Source: Corella eumyota (taxonomy: Eukaryota > Chordata > Ascidiacea > Phlebobranchia > Corellidae). From it: 64,000 nucleotides of DNA. The position numbers and the translations under genes are program-made. The stretch's first letter is position 1, and each line of letters opens with the position of its first letter. Shown piece by piece: positions 35,399 through 48,029 of the stretch. The DNA lies in contig OY720098.1 of NCBI GenBank assembly GCA_963082875.1, positions 11,966,001 through 12,030,000 on the forward strand, given 5' to 3'. Under the pieces are notes generated by a model, which saw only the letters and a list, made by a program, of their open reading frames with translations, ran no database searches and was not told the origin of the DNA.

Positions 35399-38300
35399 CT
35401 ACCAGAAAAGTAAAGTTAACGCCAAAGTCGAAATTGTGTATAACAAGTTTGAATGACAACTTAAAGCTCCGCCTCCTCCATCGCCTCTATCAAACTCGTT
35501 AGAATTAGGTGAGGTAATTTGTGGGCAAATATATGCTTCAAGACTTGTAGTCGAATCCAAAAACTCGTTTGAACAGGCCTGAACTGGTTTTATGTATGGG
35601 TTGCGAATAAATACCCCAGGAACCGTTGGAAATATCTTTAAATAAAAACTAATTTAAACTTAAAAAAAAAGTTACAAGTTAAATATGCTTAAAAACAAGT
35701 TAAATATGCTTAAAAAACGCAATATTATACTTAACTAACAACTAAAATTAAATTCTGTAAAATTTTCTGTATCTTGATATGATTTTACAATCAGTGATAG
35801 AATTTTTTTAGAGTTCTGTTCGCCAAAAATTTTAAATTTTATGAATCTGACCTCAGCACTTGAAAATTGAGAAAGTCTGCATATTTGCTGACGTTGTGCA
35901 ATTCGCCCCGCCTCGCTCAACTCAGCTATTCTCGTGTTTTCCCATTTTATCTACAGAATTTAATAAAATAATTAGCTTAGATTATTCAAAAGCATATATG
36001 GCTTAAAAACTCATATTCATTATAATTTAGTACCCAATTCTTACAAACTGCATTTATACATTATACTTAAGAGGTGAGCTTTAAATAGCGGTTAAATTCA
36101 TTTTTAAATAACTAAAATAACATTTAAACATATACCGAGTTAAATTCTGTTAACAGTGTTGTAGAAGGTCTAGTAATGACTTCAATTTGATCTAAAGACC
36201 CATATATACTTGATTCTCTTGGTTGAATTCTAAAAAGTACCCTAAAAAGTTAATTATTAAAGGCATGGTGTCGTTAGTAGAACTATTTAATTTGCAACTT
36301 GCGGCCATTGGTGTGATACCCACTGCTTCTATAACTCAATTTTGCTGGGCTTATTGGCAGATTATAAGCAATAATATAACAATAAGTAATTATATATATA
36401 TATATATATATATACAACTTTTAAGCCAACTTAAGACTTGGTAAGGGTAACGATAATCATATTTAGCTTTGAAGTTATCAATCTCACACATAGAAGACAA
36501 ATAATAAAAAATAACTGAAATGCTTGATTTACAGTTAAATTTTTAAAATTTTATATAAAACTCTTAACAGTAATCTATATCACAAAGTATTACATAAGAT
36601 CAAATTAAAACTAACTCACTTCACTCGACCTCGAACTCCTAAACTACTTGCAAAGCTAGCAACACTTTGCTGTGTTGTGCATTGGTATAATGGAATAGCA
36701 GGATAATACATTAAATACGCAAAACAAGCAGCTCGGTTTTCACCTAACCCACCCTAAAATTTAAGATTAAAAATATTTTAACAAAAAATTTAAATACGCT
36801 TTTAAAATGGTTAGGCTACAACATGCACGCATGGCTATACACATAATTTTATCAAAAAAGGAATTATTTTAGAATAAAAAGTTACTTAATCACCATTGTC
36901 AGATTTTGCTGATTTTCGGTGTTGTAATCGCAAACAACCTGAAGACTGTCTCCTGTCTGAATCACGTGATCCATTGTGACGTAACGCGCTTGGTGAAAAT
37001 TCACGACATAATTTTGGTCGTCCAAAATTAATGGCAACTCATTGGTATCTCTGGAAAATCAATTATGCTTAAAAAGTTGTTCACTAAAAAAAGTATTTTA
37101 AGATGTGAAAAATACTAAATAAACTGTAATATAAAAAAAGGAAAAATTTTTTTTCTTACCTAACGTGTTTTATATTTACTTTTTTTCCATTTGCCCCAGT
37201 TTGTAGAATACCTCCAAACACATTGATTGATTCTTGTTTGCCGTTACTTAGGCCCTAAACACAAAACAACCTAAAAATCTTACCGAATACTTTAAGATTT
37301 TAATTTTGCATTGATAAAAACTATAAAAACAAATTAATTTTAGTAAAAAAAATCCATAGATTTCCACTGTTTATTTAAATACTTAACAAAATATGTACGG
37401 TCAATAAAATAAAAAAAATTGTTAAAATTTTACCGCTTGCAAACAGTTTATGCTGCAGTCCCCATATATCTTAAAAGAAGTTGCATTTGGAGGTATAGCC
37501 ATGGCATAAGGAGTAACAGTATGTCCTACGGATACAATGCCAGCATCATGTTGTCGAACGTTGCGAGTGTACGTAAATCGGATGCCAGATGAATCACTGG
37601 TAAAATCTATTAAAGCATTAAGGCATAAATTAATAAAAAAGAATATATGCGAGTATTGTATATAGCAATATTGTAAGTACACAAATTTAATTACTTGATG
37701 TATATTTGTACAACACTTCAAGAATATAATAGTTTGACTCTCCAGTGACACCTATCGGATATCCTGTGTCTTCAGGAAAATTAAAAGTCTGAAAAGTAGA
37801 ATCAATAAGCTTATAAAAAAGTATCGTTAAATGTGTTAGAAATTGTCTCGCCAATCAACTTTAAGAAGGATGTTTATATCCTATTTGGTGAACTTAATAT
37901 ACTTACACTCCCCCCACGGCCATAAACTGCCATAACTGCATCACAACCAAGAAAATCCAGAGGCAAATCTGAACTATAACAATCTCGATCAGCACCCAAT
38001 AAAAAACTATCCTAAATTAATAAAAAATTTTACCTTAGCTTAATTAGGAAACTCAATACAAATTTAATATGAGCAATCAGTTAAATTTTATGCAGTTACA
38101 TGTTATTTATGTTTAATAGAATTAACTTATTTGATAAACTGATTAAATAAATAAATACTAAAAAATTTAGTTTGGTAGATTATAACCTGTAATACAAATT
38201 GAGAACATCTTCTCACAATCATTCGAACGATATTATTCTCATTTCCAACTTCTATAGCTGGTTCAAACTTTTAAAACAACGATAACGTATAAAAAATAAA

Positions 38301-39767
38301 TTAAATAAACCTAAGAAAACATTAAGTTTTACTTGGGTTCCGTTACCTATTGTCAGTCTTTAAAATGTATACACAATATTGTTGTTACATTGAATAGGCT
38401 TGCTTTCTACCTTTATAACATGATGCTTGGTTGGTAAAATAGGAAGTCTGAGCAATTTACAATTACTATACTCGCTGCTTTCGTTTTGAAATTCCTTTGG
38501 AAATACAAACCTGACGTTTGTGGCGGTAAATCTAATCAATCGCTCAGTAGCATCAATTTGTGAAACTACATCAGTAGAACCAATGAGAATGGCAGGCAAA
38601 ATTCCTAGCAAATTGTTTACGTTTTTTAAAGGTTGAAATAAATTATATAAGGCCCCTTTATTTAGATTACAATAAAAACAACCTAATAAGAGAACGTTTT
38701 TAACCTAATAAGAGAAGGCATATTGAATTAAAAGGATTATTAACATAAGCTATATTTAAAAAATATTTTTGCAATTCTTGTAAACTGTTATTTACCTTTG
38801 CTTGGTTTAACTCGAGGATCAGGTAGAGTTTGATTGTAAGCAGGTTCAAACACAGTTGGTCCTAACATCCATCTAATATATAACGTTGATTCCTGCAAAA
38901 TGATTTTAAATACTTATTGACAATTCATTATAAATTGCCAACAGTTAATTAATCCAAGTTCTAAAATAGCATTACATAGTAAAACAATCCATGGTATAAA
39001 AATAGATAAAGGGCATTAAAAAATTAACACTATCTGTATTGTAATTAAAATCTGAAAATTAAGCGCACAGTTATTGCAAAATCACGCCCATCACAAGGAA
39101 GAAGAGGTCTCCGAAACCTTAACACAGTTTGTCTATTACATAAAGAACCCGAAATAAGTTCGACATTTTGTTGTGCATCAAACGAAGGAAAGGACATCTC
39201 GTTTTCAAGAAACGAATCCTAAAAATATATTTTTTAATATAACATATATAAATAAATATTAAAAGTATTATTATTTTTAAATAAAAAGCCATAATCTAAA
39301 AATATTACGCTACAACAGGCGCTTATATATTTATATATAAAGGTCTAAAATGGCCCTACCTTTATAAACGCGTAGTTGTCAGCGACATAACCAAGTATTA
39401 TATCACCGCCGCCAGTTGGCGCCGCTGAAAACCCAATTCCAAAATAGCCTGTTGTATTTGCATGAACCTTAAAAGTGAATTTTTTGTATAACAAATTACG
39501 ATTTTTTTTATCTTTACGTTGGCCAGAACTTAAATAATTTAAAAAATTTCAGCCAACATTTTAAAATTAATTTTTAATGCAATCAAAAAACTAGTTTGGT
39601 AAATATTGTACCTGAAATGTAATATTCGATTCTGTATAATTCCAAAAAATTCTCAAGTTTGAATTAATATCTAGGGTATATGTAAAGTTGCTGGTATCTA
39701 AGATTTGAGAACATGCAGTACAAAGCATGACAAGAAAGGATAAAATTCTGAGTAACTTGCTAGCCAT
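35399..39767 (-). CDS. DOMON plus copper-monooxygenase-like protein (DBH/MOXD family), apparently catalytically dead
   Basis: Fifteen exons: 39767-39612, 39467-39360, 39218-39069, 38892-38796, 38604-38411, 38267-38187, 38011-37907, 37788-37695, 37606-37434, 37254-37160, 37050-36894, 36753-36620, 36241-36136, 35950-35852, 35635-35399. They join in frame to 661 residues; human DBH is 617. A signal peptide is followed by a DOMON domain (GYFGIGFS, GGDIILGYV) with four N-glycosylation sequons in the first 60 residues. The monooxygenase fold is clear: KHHVIK, EVGNEN, DSSGIRFTYT, MAIPPNATSF, YNTENQQNLT, GGLGEN. Yet each copper-ligand position is changed: H262-H263 to V249-R250, H333 to L323, H412 and H414 to Q404 and G406, M487 to A479. 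The C-terminus is hydrophobic (YTISTLALTLLFW) after a Gly-rich stretch, suggesting a GPI or tail anchor. Likely a secreted or surface pseudoenzyme. Donors at 39069 and 36894 are weak GTG sites. Confidence 0.88.
36270..36460 (+). mobile_element. Degenerate SINE with an internal (TA)n run, in a DBH-like intron
   Basis: 'ctgggcttattggcagatta', 'taagcaataatataa' and 'ccaacttaagacttggtaag' resemble the order of segments in the 51 kb SINE body. An alternating TA tract near 36392-36413 interrupts it. The match is weak, so it is probably an old copy. Confidence 0.4.
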
Positions 39768-40749
39768 TTCTTATAATAACTTGTCTTTTTTATGCTGCTA
39801 AACATTAAAAAACTTTAAAACCGCTATGAAGTAACTTACTTAATTAAAAAACTTATTCATCACACACTAATGCTTCTTAATAGAAACGTGTTAAAACTTT
39901 ACCGTTGCAAATGTCAAAGTTTTGATTTTCCTGATAGTAGTAGATGCCAAACTCTTTGTTGGCATTGAATGATTACTAAAATTTAATATATATTGTTAAA
40001 TAGTCATTAAAACTATAACATTCTCAACAACATAGTCATGCTAAGTCAAAAATAAACAAGCTTCCTCTAAGAAACAAACTTACTTTTAACGTCGTGATTT
40101 AAGTCATAAAACGTTAATCACATGACGTAATTTAATTTAAAAACCAGATAATTTATATTATGATATGGCGACGTTTTACGTAGATTTTGTTGTGATAGTA
40201 GCGTGCATAAATCTTAAGTTGTTTACTGGAAGGACATTTTAAACAGGAAACTAGCGCTAATTCTTAAAATCGTGTTGTCAGATCACATGACATAAGTCTT
40301 GAGCACTCGTTTACATAAAGTTTACAACTACCTAAAATGGAAATATTATTGCTAAAAATAAAATTTGGAACTTAATTTGTGAAAAAGAATATTTTTAAAT
40401 TAAATTAGATGAACAGGTTAGTAGTCAAGATATTCTAATTTAGTTTGTGTTATTAATTTCAACATGATTTGTGAATTATTTTAATGTCCTTAAACTAAAA
40501 TAGACAGTAAGTTAATATAAGATAATTACTTCTTTAATTTTTAGGTAATTAGTTTAAGCTTTTACAGCTAAAACAACAAATGACAAATAACAAATAAGTA
40601 AATTTATTTAAAAAAGTGTAATAATAAATAGAGTACGACAAAATATGATTGAGCGTAAAAATATTAAAAAAATGAATTTGGTCACGGCAAGTATTAAATC
40701 GCTTTACGAACATTACGTTTTGTTAAATGTTAGGCAATCGTAATTAAGT

Positions 40750-42693
40750 TTACTTATTTTGAATTATCTGTGGCCCAGGACCAACTTTCGTGCAAATAAC
40801 ATACTCGATTTTGCCCTTAAACATAACGTCATCCAACACGGGTAAATCCCCGTTCGGTACAACCCCAACATCTAAGCCTCGAAAAAATTGATTTTGTAAA
40901 TTGGGTGCAAAATAACGTTTTATTAAGCCAGAAACTTCAAGTAAGTGCGAATCAAGTGTAAAAAGAAATGCGTTTGGCCCCGCATCGAATGTATACGCAA
41001 GACGAACACTTTGGCAATGCTCGTTATATGCGTGAACAAAATTCATTATTGACTGGGAGGTTTCGTTAAGATAATTAATAGGCGGGTAAGAGTCTCTGCA
41101 GATGGCGTGTAGCTGATTGCTTTCTTTCATACAGATCTCCGCGAACGAACTTAAATCCCGGGTCAAGATTGCTTCTTTTATAGCCTCCATACGGTGTGGC
41201 ACAATTTCAGTGACGCGTTGGTGCAATAACGCCGATGTGGCAACACTACGTTGCATTCCTTCAGTGCTGCCAACTGATTTTCTATCACCGGAAACGACCA
41301 AAATAAGCACGCATAACTCGGGCCAGTGATCTTCCGCAAGGAACTGCACAGCCTTACTATCAAAACCTTCGTTTTCTGACCCGGCTACCCACTCCACAAA
41401 ACCACCGTACATGCTTCTGCAAGCGCTACCAGAACCCCGGCGTGCAATAGTAGAAATATCGCCCTCTATATTGTAAAGATGAGCAATGGAGGTTACCAGA
41501 GCAGCGTAACCAGACGCAGATGACGCTAATCCCGCGGCAGTTGGAAAATCGTTGCTGGAAGTAATTTTTAATTTTTTAGAAAACTTGTTGAGCGTTGTAA
41601 CGTTTGCAGCATCTTTTATTGCACGTTTTCGTGCCAACCTTCGAATCTACACAAAAAAAATTACAATGAGCCTCTAATATTTATTATTTTTTACTAAGGT
41701 AAAACTTATTTTAATTATTTATTTAAATTTAATGTAAAAGGATCGACTTTACTTCCTAGACATGGAGTAAAATTTGCTAACCCAATTAAAGTCTTAACAT
41801 GAATTCCTTATTTGAGATATCATTAATTTATGATTGCCAAAAATTAATGAAGCTACTGATAGACAGCAGTTAAAATTAAGCAAAGAACCTCATGTGATAA
41901 AGCCGAGCGTCCTAACTGATACACTACAACGTAAATTAACCGGTTTTAGTAACATTATGGCATTCAAAAATACTTGGCTGTTATAAAATTATTTAAGAAA
42001 AATTAAACTTTTACATAGATCTTCTTACATTGCCTATCACCAAGTAAAAGTAAAAAGTAATGTAAAACTAATCATTTTCGTTTTATAAATACCACATTAT
42101 TTTAATGCAAATCATTAAATATTAAACAAGCTTAGTAAACTATTTACCTCCTCCAAGCAATTCTTAATTCTTTTATTTTTCTCGACATCTTGTTTATTTC
42201 CATTCAACCAAACTTCATCTTTCATTAACTCACTTGAAGTTTGTACACTTGTTGTTGATTTTAATTGATCCTTAATAAAAGTGAAAATTTTAAAACTTAT
42301 TTACATGAATACTTCTTGTCTAATTTGGTAAAGTTTTTTAAAGCTCGTTAAAGGTTTTTATTACCATTATCAAACAAGAAAAACATACAAAAAACTATCT
42401 GAGGTTTATTTAAAACTTAATTTGACTTTAACTTATAGGCTGATTATTTCTGTCATTCAAAAAGTAGAACAAAACTTATTAAAAAATTTAATATAATTTG
42501 TAATATAAAAACAACTAAGAATTTATCACTTCTTTACCTGATGTAAGGTGACACTAAATGAAGAATTTAAAGGCAGGTTAAATTTTTCACATCGCTTTCC
42601 CCAGTATTTAATAATAGCAATATTAATTGGTGCTGTGCAAGTTATTAAATTATTTTTATGGTGACCATTTTGTTCATTTATATCACTTGGCAT
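40750..42693 (-). CDS. MVD: Diphosphomevalonate decarboxylase (mevalonate pathway)
   Basis: Three exons (42693-42538, 42270-42148, 41646-40750) give 391 residues; human MVD is 400. The N-terminus has [14 protein letters not shown] and [13 protein letters not shown], followed by the GHMP-kinase-type loop [15 protein letters not shown] (from about residue 127) and [18 protein letters not shown]. The catalytic aspartate is D314 in [10 protein letters not shown]. The enzyme uses ATP to convert mevalonate diphosphate to isopentenyl diphosphate in isoprenoid and sterol synthesis. The start is the ATG in front of the conserved TAPINIAI motif. A pyrimidine-rich tract and AG (near 42718) lie just upstream of the ATG, so a 5' UTR intron or spliced-leader acceptor is possible. 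An AATAAA on the minus strand at 40603-40608 may end the transcript. Confidence 0.96.
41735..41945 (-). mobile_element. Degenerate tRNA-derived SINE in the first-to-last exon intron of MVD
   Basis: 'aaaggatcgactttactt' and 'catggagtaa' at one end, and 'catgtgataaagccgagcgt' plus 'cctaactgatacactac' at the other, match the antisense SINE at 7330-7630 (compare its 'agtgaagccgagtgttctga'). The middle is strongly diverged. Confidence 0.55.
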
Positions 42694-43147
42694 GTTAAAA
42701 TTTCATAAATCAGTCTAAAATGAAATAATAAAAAAGAAAATTATGGACTAATAAAAAGCTAAAAAAATATTAAGCAAACTTGTTTAGTTTGCTGCAATGC
42801 TGAAAAGTAGTAATCTACTACAGTCTAAATATATTTTTATTTATTGTTTTAAAGATTTGAGAAATATCTTAATAACATGAACCAAACTTACTAGCACAAA
42901 GATTTATTAAAAATAATACAAATAACAATTATTGTATTGTTGTTGTAAAATCTTAAAACAAGATAATAAAACTTAAATTTAATATCCTAAATTTATCTTA
43001 ATAAGTATTTAAATTAATTTTTTTTGTCCTTTTTTGAGTGTTCAATGTCCTTCTGTGTTGTAGTTCATCAAGTAAAATGCATGGCATCCACATACAAGAA
43101 ACAAAATTTACTTTAAAATATTTGTCCCTTAAAAGAGTGCTTTGTCA

Positions 43148-43576
43148 TCAGGAAGAAGAGGAGCTAGAAGAAGAATCTGATGACGAGTCATTGCTGGAAG
43201 ATGAAGAGGAGTCACTGTCATTGCCACTTGAGGCTTCTTTATCGTTTTTCTCCTCTTCTTCCTCCTCAGAAGATGAAGAGGATGATGAAGAAGAGCTAGA
43301 GTCAGAAGAGGAGGAGCTACTATTTGAATCTGAGGAACTAGATGAAACAGATCCAGATCGTTTCTTTTTCTTTAAATTTTGTTTTTGACTTGCGCTTAAT
43401 TTTCGTTTTATTGTTTTCTTTAACTGCTGGGAGCGTGATGTTCGGTGCACATATTTTCTTTCATTTTTACATTGATATGTCCAATGACCTTTTTGAAGAC
43501 ACTTTTGGCATAAAACATCCTTTTGGGACAAGTTGGCTTGCCGCTGCTTTAACACCGCCATCCATCTTGAAGACAT
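43148..43576 (-). CDS. ZCCHC10: Zinc-knuckle protein ZCCHC10
   Basis: One uninterrupted exon of 142 residues. One CCHC zinc knuckle, CQKCLQKGHWTYQC (C-x2-C-x4-H-x4-C), is followed by KYVHRTSRSQQLKK, which matches the human ZCCHC10 KYLHRPSRTAELKK segment. A basic linker (NLKKKKRSGS) then leads into a long Ser/Glu-rich tail to the stop. Zinc knuckles of this type bind single-stranded nucleic acid; the precise role is little studied. The Ser tract is coded by repetitive tcc/tct/agc codons and may vary in length between individuals. Lies 455 bases upstream of MVD on the same strand. The ATG at 43576 is the first in frame; a second Met at residue 6 is an alternative. Confidence 0.93.
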   Translation of the reverse strand: MSSRWMAVLKQRQANLSQKDVLCQKCLQKGHWTYQCKNERKYVHRTSRSQQLKKTIKRKLSASQKQNLKKKKRSGSVSSSSSDSNSSSSSSDSSSSSSSSSSSEEEEEEKNDKEASSGNDSDSSSSSSNDSSSDSSSSSSSS

Positions 43577-44139
43577 TATAATACACGATTTCTATTACAC
43601 TACACACCTAACAGCCTAATTACTATAAACTTTACAACTAATTTAAAAAATGAATTTTAAAATAAACGTGTTTTAGACTGTAAATCAGACAAATATTACA
43701 TCCTATTTCACTTCCAGCTAGTTTTTAACTACGATTTTAAATAATTTTGAACTAACTTATTTATATGTGAACTCGACAAAACAACCCGAAATAATTTTTT
43801 TTCCAACTCACGCCGTTTTGTTTTTGGAAGTGTAAACAAGAAATAACTTTTTTCCAAACCTTTGCGAAAGCAACCACTGTTATTCTGGGGTGCCTCTAAA
43901 TAGGCTGTGTGCAATGAGTGTAACCAGTGTGATGGAAGTAAAAATGTATATATAATTTTGTTTTATTGGTAAACAAGACTAGATGGGTGAATGGCCAGTG
44001 TGTACAATTACGCACTTTCTGACAGTGTCCGTTGACAAAATACTGATTATACAGTCAGACTATACAAAAAGAAAGTTAATTTTATTCAAGCTGACTTTAT
44101 TTAAATAACTGAAAACTATTAAAATAAATAGATTTTTAA

Positions 44140-44195
44140 TTGCCAAGTAATTACGCTGCTGATTAAGTGTTGGCATTTAAAGAAGTCAGGTTAGA
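44140..44195 (-). mobile_element. Short SINE fragment
   Basis: 'attacgctgctgattaagtg' followed by 'ttggc' equals the middle of the 7330-7630 copy ('aagttgctgattaagtgttg'). Only about 50 bases are recognisable. Confidence 0.5.
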
Positions 44196-45004
44196 CAAAA
44201 TTAACTTTTTATTTTTTGTCTGACGTTGTGCACAACTCTGCAAAAGAACTATTTGTTGTATGTTTTTGACTCTGTCAGTATGTGCCCAACCAAAAACGTG
44301 TGCAGACACATACTGTGTATTTTCTCAGTTTGTCACTCAATTGACAAAGTGTGTAATTGTCAGATTGTGCAAACAGATTATTTACGCATTGAGTATAGTT
44401 TAAACGCCTGATAACATTGTTTTGCTAAATATTCAGTAAAAAAATTGATAATATGACGATTAATTTTCTTTATATAATGTTAGAAAAACGACGAGTTTTG
44501 TCACGATGCGCAATGTTTTAACAACGCATTCGCTTCTGATGCCTAAAACCGCACGCTTTTAAACTAACTTTTTATAAGTTTTAGTTAAAAAACAACCTAT
44601 TCTTGCACATTATTTATTAAAAAAATATCTATTTATTGTTTATTATGCTTTCAAATACTATCCGGAAAACTGATCATAAATAACGAGATAAAATTTAACG
44701 CGGTAATTAAAATTTCAATGCCCCGCTGTTTTAGCAGTTTACAGGAAAATCTTCGTGTTGATGTGTTCGTTGGCCAAAGTGTCTGGTTACCGTTTTAATA
44801 CATACATTTTTACCTTTATTACACTCATTGCACACATTGGAGACAGCCTATTTAGAGGGACCCGTCATTCTGCTAAAAAAAATTTTTTAAATTCTCGCAG
44901 CTCCGCATTTTTCCGCGTAACAAATATTAATACAAATTGTTAAATCGTTAATACAAAATTACCAAATATAATAAATAAAGTGTTATATAATAAGTCTGCC
45001 TAAG

Positions 45005-45180
45005 GCTATAACGTCATTTTAACAAGGCGCTTGCTTTTGACGTTGCGTTCGCTCAAATGAAACGCCAGTTGTCGTCCATACCAACTACGTCATCGTTTTC
45101 CGAGGAAAGTAATGACGTCATGGTCTCGGCAATTTTTTTAAAACGGAGTTTTAGTTCATAACAGATTAACCATTAAGGTA
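45005..45180 (+). promoter_or_regulatory. Possible CpG/CRE-rich promoter with an orphan first-exon donor
   Basis: Within 175 bases are 'aacgtcat', 'tgacgttgcg', 'ctacgtcatcg' and a full TGACGTCA (45113-45120), with unusually many CpGs for this AT-rich region. It is followed by a strong donor-like 'attaaggtaagtag' near 45173-45185. No coding exon could be linked to it. Confidence 0.3.
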
Positions 45181-46689
45181 AGTAGACGTGTTTTTGTTAG
45201 CGATTAAATGTTAGGTTTTAGTAATTTTTGTCGTTATTAATACTGACGTAATAACATATGCAAGTATTTATTAAATATTAATAAAGTAATGTTAGTTTTA
45301 TAAAACTAAAAAATATTTTTAACAGAAATAGTTAAAACTAGATTTATTTGATAAATAAAATATGGTTCGAAATCATTTAATCATTTTTAAAATTAATCTT
45401 TATTAATAATTAAAATTATACATAAACATTACTTAATTATAAATATTAACTAAATAAATAAATCTAATATTACGTAATTAATTATTAGACTAAAAACGTA
45501 TTAAATTATTGATTTAAGAAAATTTCAGAACAAAATTATTTTAAAAGTTTTAGAAATATCGATATTAAATTTTTTAATCAAAAAAAGTAATTAAATATAC
45601 TCAACAAACAAAAATTAATTTTTTAACCCAGTTTTAAGTTGTCGATATCAGAATATACATTAGACAAGTTTTAAATGCCTAAAATTAATTTTTGATTTTT
45701 AATAAATAAACAAGCATTTAAATATAATAAACAAACAAAAATTATTTTTTTAATATGTATTTTAATTACTAATATTATAAAATACATTATTCTTAATTTT
45801 AATTGCTTAATATTAAACTTTAAAAATAGTGTTTACACATTTTTTCTATCGTTTCGAATTTTTTTGTGTGTTCGATTTAAATTTGTTGGAATCGCTAACC
45901 CTGATTTTTCTAACCTTAATCGAGCTCAAGCCCTAGCTCATGGGTTTTTGAAAGCGAATCGCTACATTCGTGACGTCACCAAATATCGCAAAAACTTTAG
46001 AATGTTTTAAAATCATTCATACAGAGTTTAAAATGTATTTAGGTGTTAAATATATTTAATTTAATAATAATAAGCTGTTTTTACTAAATTAACTTCAAAG
46101 TTTATGTTTTTATTACAAAAGGTCATAAATATGGTATATCGAGGATAACCGAAAAAATATAGAGCGTATACGGTGACTTTAGTTTCCATTCAAAAAATTT
46201 TAAATGTATTTAATAAAAATAAAAAAATTTAAATCTTTTAATTGAATTATGATCCTTGATTAAATTATAAATAGTTAAAATTACCATCTTAATCCTCGTG
46301 TGTAATTGGTCCTCTTTTACACAGATAACTCCTTTTATATTAATTGTGAAACCTAGGTCCATTAATTTTTCTCAATATTTTTTTACCTAATTAATTTCCA
46401 CTGAAAAAAAAAAACACTTTTTGTGCTTATTATTACATGAACTTCTATAGTAATAATTATGTCACAGTATCAGCTTTTAAACTGGTTCCTTTATTTTGTC
46501 AATTACCAAAGTAATGAATAAATAATCTTGATACCACGATTAAAATCAATTTAATATTTCTATCTTGACATAATGTCACTTCTTTATTGGTTAAATTTAG
46601 CATGGTATTTGGGCGTAATTTTCATTCGTAGTTTGTATAAAATTATTGTAAAATTTTAGCATAATATTACTTCATTTTAAGTTGTTTTT

Positions 46690-47400
46690 GAGTTTTGGAT
46701 TAAGTTTTAAATTGTTTTCGGGTTTGGACAAAGTTTAAATTCATTTTCGGGTTTTGGACAAATATTAAATTCATTTTCGGGTTTTGGACAAATATTAAAT
46801 TCATTTTCGGGTTTTGAACAAGGATTAAATTCATTTTCAGGTTTGGGACAAAGTTAAAATTAATTTTCGGGTTTTGGACAAGGATTAAATTCATTTTCGG
46901 GTTTTGGACAAAAATTAAATTCGTTTTTAGGTTTTGAACTAAGTTTTAAATTATTTTTGAAGTTTTGGACAAAGATTAAATAAATTTTCGCGTTTTGGAC
47001 AAAGTTTAAATTCATTTTCGGGTTTTGGACAAGGATTAAATTCACTTTCGGGTTTTGGACAAAGATTAAATTCATTTTCAGGTTTTGAATTAAGTTTTAA
47101 ATTATTATCAGAGTTTTGGACAAAGATTAAATTAATTTTCAGGTTTTGGACAAAGATTAAATTTATTTTCGGGTTTTGGGCAAAGATTAAATTAATTTTT
47201 GGGTTTTGGACAAAGTTTAAATTCATTTTCGGTTTTCAGACAAAGTTTAAATTCATTTTCGGGTTTTGGACAAAGATTTAATTCATTTTTGGGTTTTGGA
47301 CAAAATTTAAATTAATTTTTGGGTTTTGGACAAAGTTTAAATTAATTTTAGGGTTTTAGACAAAGATTAAATTCGTTTTCGGAGTTTTGGACAAAGTTTT
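46690..47400. repeat. 30-bp minisatellite
   Basis: About two dozen copies of 'attcattttcgggttttgga' plus 'caaagattaa' (30 bp), with occasional 31-bp units. On the minus strand the unit reads as the decapeptide NPKMNLIFVQ, so fragments look open, but odd-length units shift the frame and there is no flanking exon. Treated as non-coding. Confidence 0.95.
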
Positions 47401-48029
47401 AGTTAAGTTACGACTTTAAGTTTGGCAGGTCAAAGTTAAAAGCTATATAAATGATAAAACTTTTTTTTCGTGTTTATTCATTATTGCAAGCACAAATTTT
47501 TACAATACACTGTAAGTAAAGGTATAATAATTAACTGGATGTATTTTATGGTTTATAAAAGAGTTTAATTAATTTATGTAAATAAGAAGGATAAATATTT
47601 GTGATAAAAGAAACAAATTTACATTTAAGTAAAAATATAAAGTCACACCGTAGAATAAATTGTAATAATTATAAAAAAATACACATAACATTAGAAAATA
47701 CTATAAATTGGCATTACAGTTACCGAAAGTTTAATAAATGGATTTGGTTTGGTCATCAACCCGATCATACAAAAAGCTGCTTGGCCAGATACTAAAAATA
47801 AAAAAACAGAGTTAGTATTTGTTTATGGTAATCTACTCTGCAAGAAAAATGAATAAAATGTTAGATTGAAGTCTTCTTGTAACAGGAACTCTAAAAATAA
47901 AGAACAAATTAAAATTGGCCAAAAACAAATCGACGAGTTCTCCAAAATATTCAACCAGAATCTAAAAATAAAAAACAGAATATTAAAATTTGTTTTTGGT
48001 AATCAAACCTGAAAAAAAAGGTTAGTTTG

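Noticed and set aside
35735-35851. Read-through of the exon ending at 35852 to a stop at 35735 as the C-terminus of the DBH-like protein
   Set aside because: A good phase 0 donor (GAG|GTCAGA) lies at 35852, and the downstream exon 35635-35399 is clearly coding with a hydrophobic C-terminus. The short form could exist as an intron-retaining variant only.
43038-43388. Plus-strand acidic frame opposite ZCCHC10
   Set aside because: It is the complement of the Ser-codon tract (Glu/Ser-rich on the other strand). The minus strand has the zinc knuckle and family match.
46700-47226. Repetitive decapeptide frames on the minus strand
   Set aside because: The frames break between segments where unit length is not 30, and there is no start context, splice partner or domain. 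They are explained by the minisatellite.
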